Assembly: GCA_040756055.1 (NCBI GenBank)
Contig: JBFLZR010000001.1
Location: forward strand, 313,849 to 377,848
Length of the DNA stretch: 64,000 nt
DNA from: Candidatus Zixiibacteriota bacterium
GTDB lineage: Bacteria; Zixibacteria; MSB-5A5; GN15; FEB-12
Reading direction: 5' to 3'
The translations under genes were made by a program, and so were the position numbers. Below, one piece after another: positions 61,586-64,000 of the stretch. Each line of letters opens with the position of its first letter. The first letter of the stretch is position 1. The notes beneath the pieces are model-generated. The model searched no databases, was not told the origin of the DNA, and worked only from the letters and a program-made list of their open reading frames with translations.

Positions 61586-61939
61586 ATGCGGCAATATCGT
61601 TTTGACAAAGGGAGAATATTCGTAATTTTCGCCGTTCTGGCGTTGGTTTCGGTAATCGCCTGTTTACAAACATCATGTTCATCCGAAGAGGTGGCCACCT
61701 ATGGACCGAAGGATGGAATAGTGCCTGATTCCTTAACGGCGGTGAGAATTGCGGAGGCGATCTGGTCTGCTCGCTACGGAAGAGTGATTCTCGATCGAAG
61801 ACCTTTTAAGGCGCAGCTTAAACAGGATGACGTTTGGTTTGTGCAAGGTACTCTTCGAGAGGGCTACTTGGGAGGTGTCCCTGTGGCAGAGATTCGAAAA
61901 GAGGACGGATGTGTGCTTCGGATCGGTCACGGGCTGTGA
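61586..61939 (+). CDS. NTF2-fold immunity-like lipoprotein
   Basis: The 117-aa protein has an N-terminal signal with a lipobox-like LQTSC. It continues with VRIAEAIWSARYGRVILDRRPFKAQL, WFVQGTLREGYLGGVPVAEIRKEDGCVL, the pattern of the NTF2-fold immunity family found next to polymorphic toxins. The start at ATG 61586 is chosen, but an in-frame TTG at 61577 is closer to GAGGTG. It lies 530 bp after the RHS remnant and may protect against that or a lost toxin. Confidence 0.75.
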   Translation: MRQYRFDKGRIFVIFAVLALVSVIACLQTSCSSEEVATYGPKDGIVPDSLTAVRIAEAIWSARYGRVILDRRPFKAQLKQDDVWFVQGTLREGYLGGVPVAEIRKEDGCVLRIGHGL

Positions 61940-62658
61940 AGTAGAAGTAGATACCGTCTTTTAGGTCAAGGGTTGATATTCTGGATTGAACCTTTCTCTT
62001 GTTATGAGCATAGCTCTGATTATGTTCAGCAAGAGCAGGTCGAAACTACTGCCCGTCAGTCCAAGTAGGTCGGCGTTCCGCCGGGCACGCCGCGAGTAAC
62101 GCGAGCGGACGTGAACCAAGCAACCCGACATCTTAAACAATCCGATATTAGGTGTCGGGTTTCTCACAATTGTAGTTTTTATGGAATCCCGCGAAACGCA
62201 GGACAGGTCGGAACCCGACCTGCTTTGATTTAGGTAACAGGCTCGTGACAGGGAGAGGCTGAAACCAGCGCAAAGAACAATTTCCCAACAAAATCGCAGC
62301 AAATCCCCCTACTGGATTCTTTAGTAGAAATGATGGACGGGTGGCAGGCTCAAACTTGCTTTGGCCCGGACACACACTTCGTAGGGGTTCAAAATTTTGA
62401 ACCCCTACGGGATAATTAACGATTGACGATCAAAAAACAACGAAACGAAGCCAACTCTGGATACCCGGTGAATCTGAAGATTCACCGGGCACAATGGATG
62501 ATAGCGGATTGCGCGGAAAAATACGGATACACCATCATGGCAGAATCCTTGTCGGTTCTTGCTCTCTGGATTCCGTTTTTCAACGGAATGACCGCGTCCG
62601 GGTGGCAGGGTCAAACTTGCTTTGGCCCTGACATCAAAAAATACACCTGGCGCATCCG

Positions 62659-62765
62659 TAGGCGTTTGATTCATCAAACGCGACATCACGCCTCTCTCCC
62701 CCTCGCCCTTCGGGAGAGGGTCGGGGTGAGGGGTTACAGCAAAAATAATGAAACGAAGCCAAATG
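62659..62765 (-). repeat. Inverted copy of the 138-bp dispersed repeat
   Basis: It contains GTAGGCGTTTGATTCATCAAACGC and the CTCGCCCTTCGGGAGAGGGTCGG hairpin, in reverse orientation to 43671-43808 and 44091-44228. Confidence 0.85.
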
Positions 62766-63100
62766 GGCGAAACGATATGGCTGATAAGAAAATACAGGGG
62801 ACAATAAAAGGCAGAAAAGCGCCTTTTGATCGGATTCACGCGACCCGAGCTGTCGCGTGTGACTGGACCCCTGCTTTCGCAGGGGTGACTCGAATGAGGC
62901 GTTCAAAGCAAAAAATGACGAAACGAAGCCAAATGGACGAAACGATATGGCTGGCAAGAAAATACAAGGAACAATCAAAGACTGGAACACGCCTTTTGGT
63001 CGGATTCACGCGACCCGATCTGTCGCGTGTGACTGGACCCCTGCTTTCGCAGGCGTGACTCGATTGAGGCGTTCAGAGCAAGAATTAGCGAAACGAAGCC
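62761..63100. repeat. Tandem duplication of a 170-bp unit
   Basis: Units 62761-62930 and 62931-63100 have an exact 170-bp period with scattered differences. Each contains CGCGACCCG...CGCGTGTGACTGGACCC and the hairpin CCCCTGCTTTCGCAGG(G/C)G. Long open frames here are products of the repeat. Confidence 0.9.
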
Positions 63101-63364
63101 AAATGTCGGTACCAGAAAGATGTCAAAACCTTCATCTGACGATGAACCCTGTCGGGCAGGGGATTTTGACCTACAAAAGAAGCGGCGTGAATGGTAGGGG
63201 TTTGATTTATTAAATGCACCCATGCGCGTCAAAAACACAAAAATAACGAAACGAAGCCAATTCTCTGTAACTGAAAAAACAACAACCGACTACAAGGATT
63301 TTTCGAGCCGATTTTCAGCGGAAATCTTGATTCCGCTAAACCCGTTCACTAACTTAAATAACGT

Positions 63365-63907
63365 ATGCCCATCAAAATCGTCATAACCGGCGCGCCGGCA
63401 TCAGGAAAATCAAAATTCATCGAGCGCCTCAAAATCGACCCCCGTTTCGCGGACTTCGTCTTCCTGAAAGAGCTGGCCCGGCAACTTCTACAGGAAGACC
63501 CCACCTACCGTCAACGATGGAGCGAGTTCCACCGCGAAATCTACCGTCGCCAGGTGGCGCGCGAAGACCAGTTGGCCGGCAATTCGTTCATCACCGACCG
63601 GGGCACCGCCGATGCCTTCGCCTTCCACCCGGAAACCGACGCCGACATGGGCACGACAATCGAAAATGAATACAATCGCTACAACGGGGTAATACAACTC
63701 GAAAGCACCGCATCGCTGGGTGAGCCGTACTTTCAGCACGACGATATCAGAAACGAATCAATCGAGGATGTCCTGTTCATTGAAAAGGCAACCACAAATG
63801 TCTGGAATAGGCATCCAAATTATCACCTGATAAGGGCCGATATCGACATGGAAATGAAGTATCGAATTTTCGTCCAAACATTGGTTGACCTGATTCGTCG
63901 GCTATAA
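63365..63907 (+). CDS. P-loop ATPase / kinase-like protein (AAA_28 type)
   Basis: The 180-aa protein has Walker A GAPASGKS at residues 9-16 and a hydrophobic strand FITDRGTADAFAFHP that probably contributes the Walker B-type Asp. It resembles small NadR-like or AAA_28 kinases; the substrate is unknown. The start ATG at 63365 has no strong Shine-Dalgarno. Confidence 0.8.
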   Translation: MPIKIVITGAPASGKSKFIERLKIDPRFADFVFLKELARQLLQEDPTYRQRWSEFHREIYRRQVAREDQLAGNSFITDRGTADAFAFHPETDADMGTTIENEYNRYNGVIQLESTASLGEPYFQHDDIRNESIEDVLFIEKATTNVWNRHPNYHLIRADIDMEMKYRIFVQTLVDLIRRL

Positions 63908-63911
63908 ATAA

Positions 63912-63941
63912 TTGACAAATATAGCGACTATCCGTCTATAA
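63912..63941 (+). promoter_or_regulatory. Promoter of the gene at the right edge
   Basis: TTGACA (63912-63917) and CTATAA (63936-63941) are 18 bp apart, 25 bp before the start codon at 63967. Confidence 0.5.
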
Positions 63942-63966
63942 GACATAAAACTACATGGAGGCATGC

Positions 63967-64000
63967 GTGAGAATGTTCAAATTCGTGCTAACACTGTTAA
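63967..64000 (+). CDS. Start of a secreted or membrane protein gene, cut by window edge
   Basis: GTG at 63967 follows GGAGG by a few bases. The first residues (RMFKFVLTLL) look like a signal peptide. ATG at 63973 is an alternative start. Nothing more can be said. Confidence 0.5.
   Translation, partial: MRMFKFVLTLL

Larger units (their letters stand above)
61940..63364. repeat. Repeat-rich region without genes
   Basis: This 1.4-kb stretch holds no credible gene. It contains copies of several palindromic families: GTAGGTCGAAAC type near 62036, GACAGGTCGG...CCGACCTG near 62200, the palindrome at 62464-62489, the 30-bp palindrome near 62378-62409, and an inverted GGGTCAAACTTGCTTTGGCC (about 62340 and 62600). 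The phrase CGAAACGAAGCC recurs at least five times (62440, 62752, 62920, 63090, 63249). Confidence 0.85.

Noticed and set aside
62405-63238. Several open frames of 80-210 codons
   Set aside because: They run through palindromic and tandem repeats, and their translations repeat the repeat pattern (KRSQM, CDWTPAFAGVTR); no ribosome sites.

Overview
The window looks like the chromosome of a Gram-negative bacterium of the FCB superphylum, most plausibly a Zixibacteria-like lineage (inference). Four secreted proteins end in the FlgD-like C-terminal sorting domain with the YPNPFNP signature. A very large secreted protein ends in dockerin-like repeats. Outer-membrane, periplasmic and lipoprotein genes are numerous, and the promoters I could find are sigma70-like (TTGACN, 16-18 bp, TATNNT).

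1-8.1 kb is a minus-strand run: cstA, a membrane GAF-GGDEF diguanylate cyclase, nagZ, anmK, a SpoIID-like lipoprotein and an OmpA/thrombospondin-3 protein cut by the left edge. The core is peptidoglycan amino-sugar recycling. 8.3-13.6 kb holds a bactofilin-like membrane protein, a lipoprotein gamma-glutamyltranspeptidase and a divergent GH35-type glycosidase. 13.8-27.4 kb carries the secreted/sorted proteins, an alpha/beta-hydrolase-like protein lacking the nucleophile serine, and a flavodiiron protein. 27.4-31.0 kb is a MoxR-membrane protein-isoaspartyl peptidase-DUF58 operon.

31.0-43.0 kb is an origin-type region: a candidate oriC with DnaA boxes, then (read on the minus strand) rpmH-rnpA-yidD-yidC-mnmE and mnmG-rsmG-parA-parB-M23 peptidase-bactofilin. 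A perfect parS lies inside rsmG and a one-mismatch parS lies upstream of mnmG. Two plus-strand lipoprotein paralogues separate mnmE from mnmG. mnmE has an A10 tract that puts its natural start codon out of frame.

43-64 kb is accessory. It contains a DinB-like gene, blocks of dispersed palindromic repeats, an unrecognised two-gene cassette in which both proteins carry an R-x4-H (HEPN-like) motif, and an arsenic/organoarsenical operon (ArsR, permease, thioredoxin, ArsF-like, ArsG-like) with a candidate operator. It also has four lipoproteins (three of them tandem paralogues), a Nudix hydrolase, an M24 peptidase and a TPR membrane protein. At 59.3-61.9 kb a REP-associated transposase lies between its own palindromes, next to an RHS core/toxin-tip remnant, a coupled small gene and an NTF2-fold immunity-like lipoprotein. 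Two repeat-dense blocks (43.7-44.2 and 62.0-63.3 kb) share several repeat families although they are 18 kb apart. No tRNA, rRNA or CRISPR array was seen.
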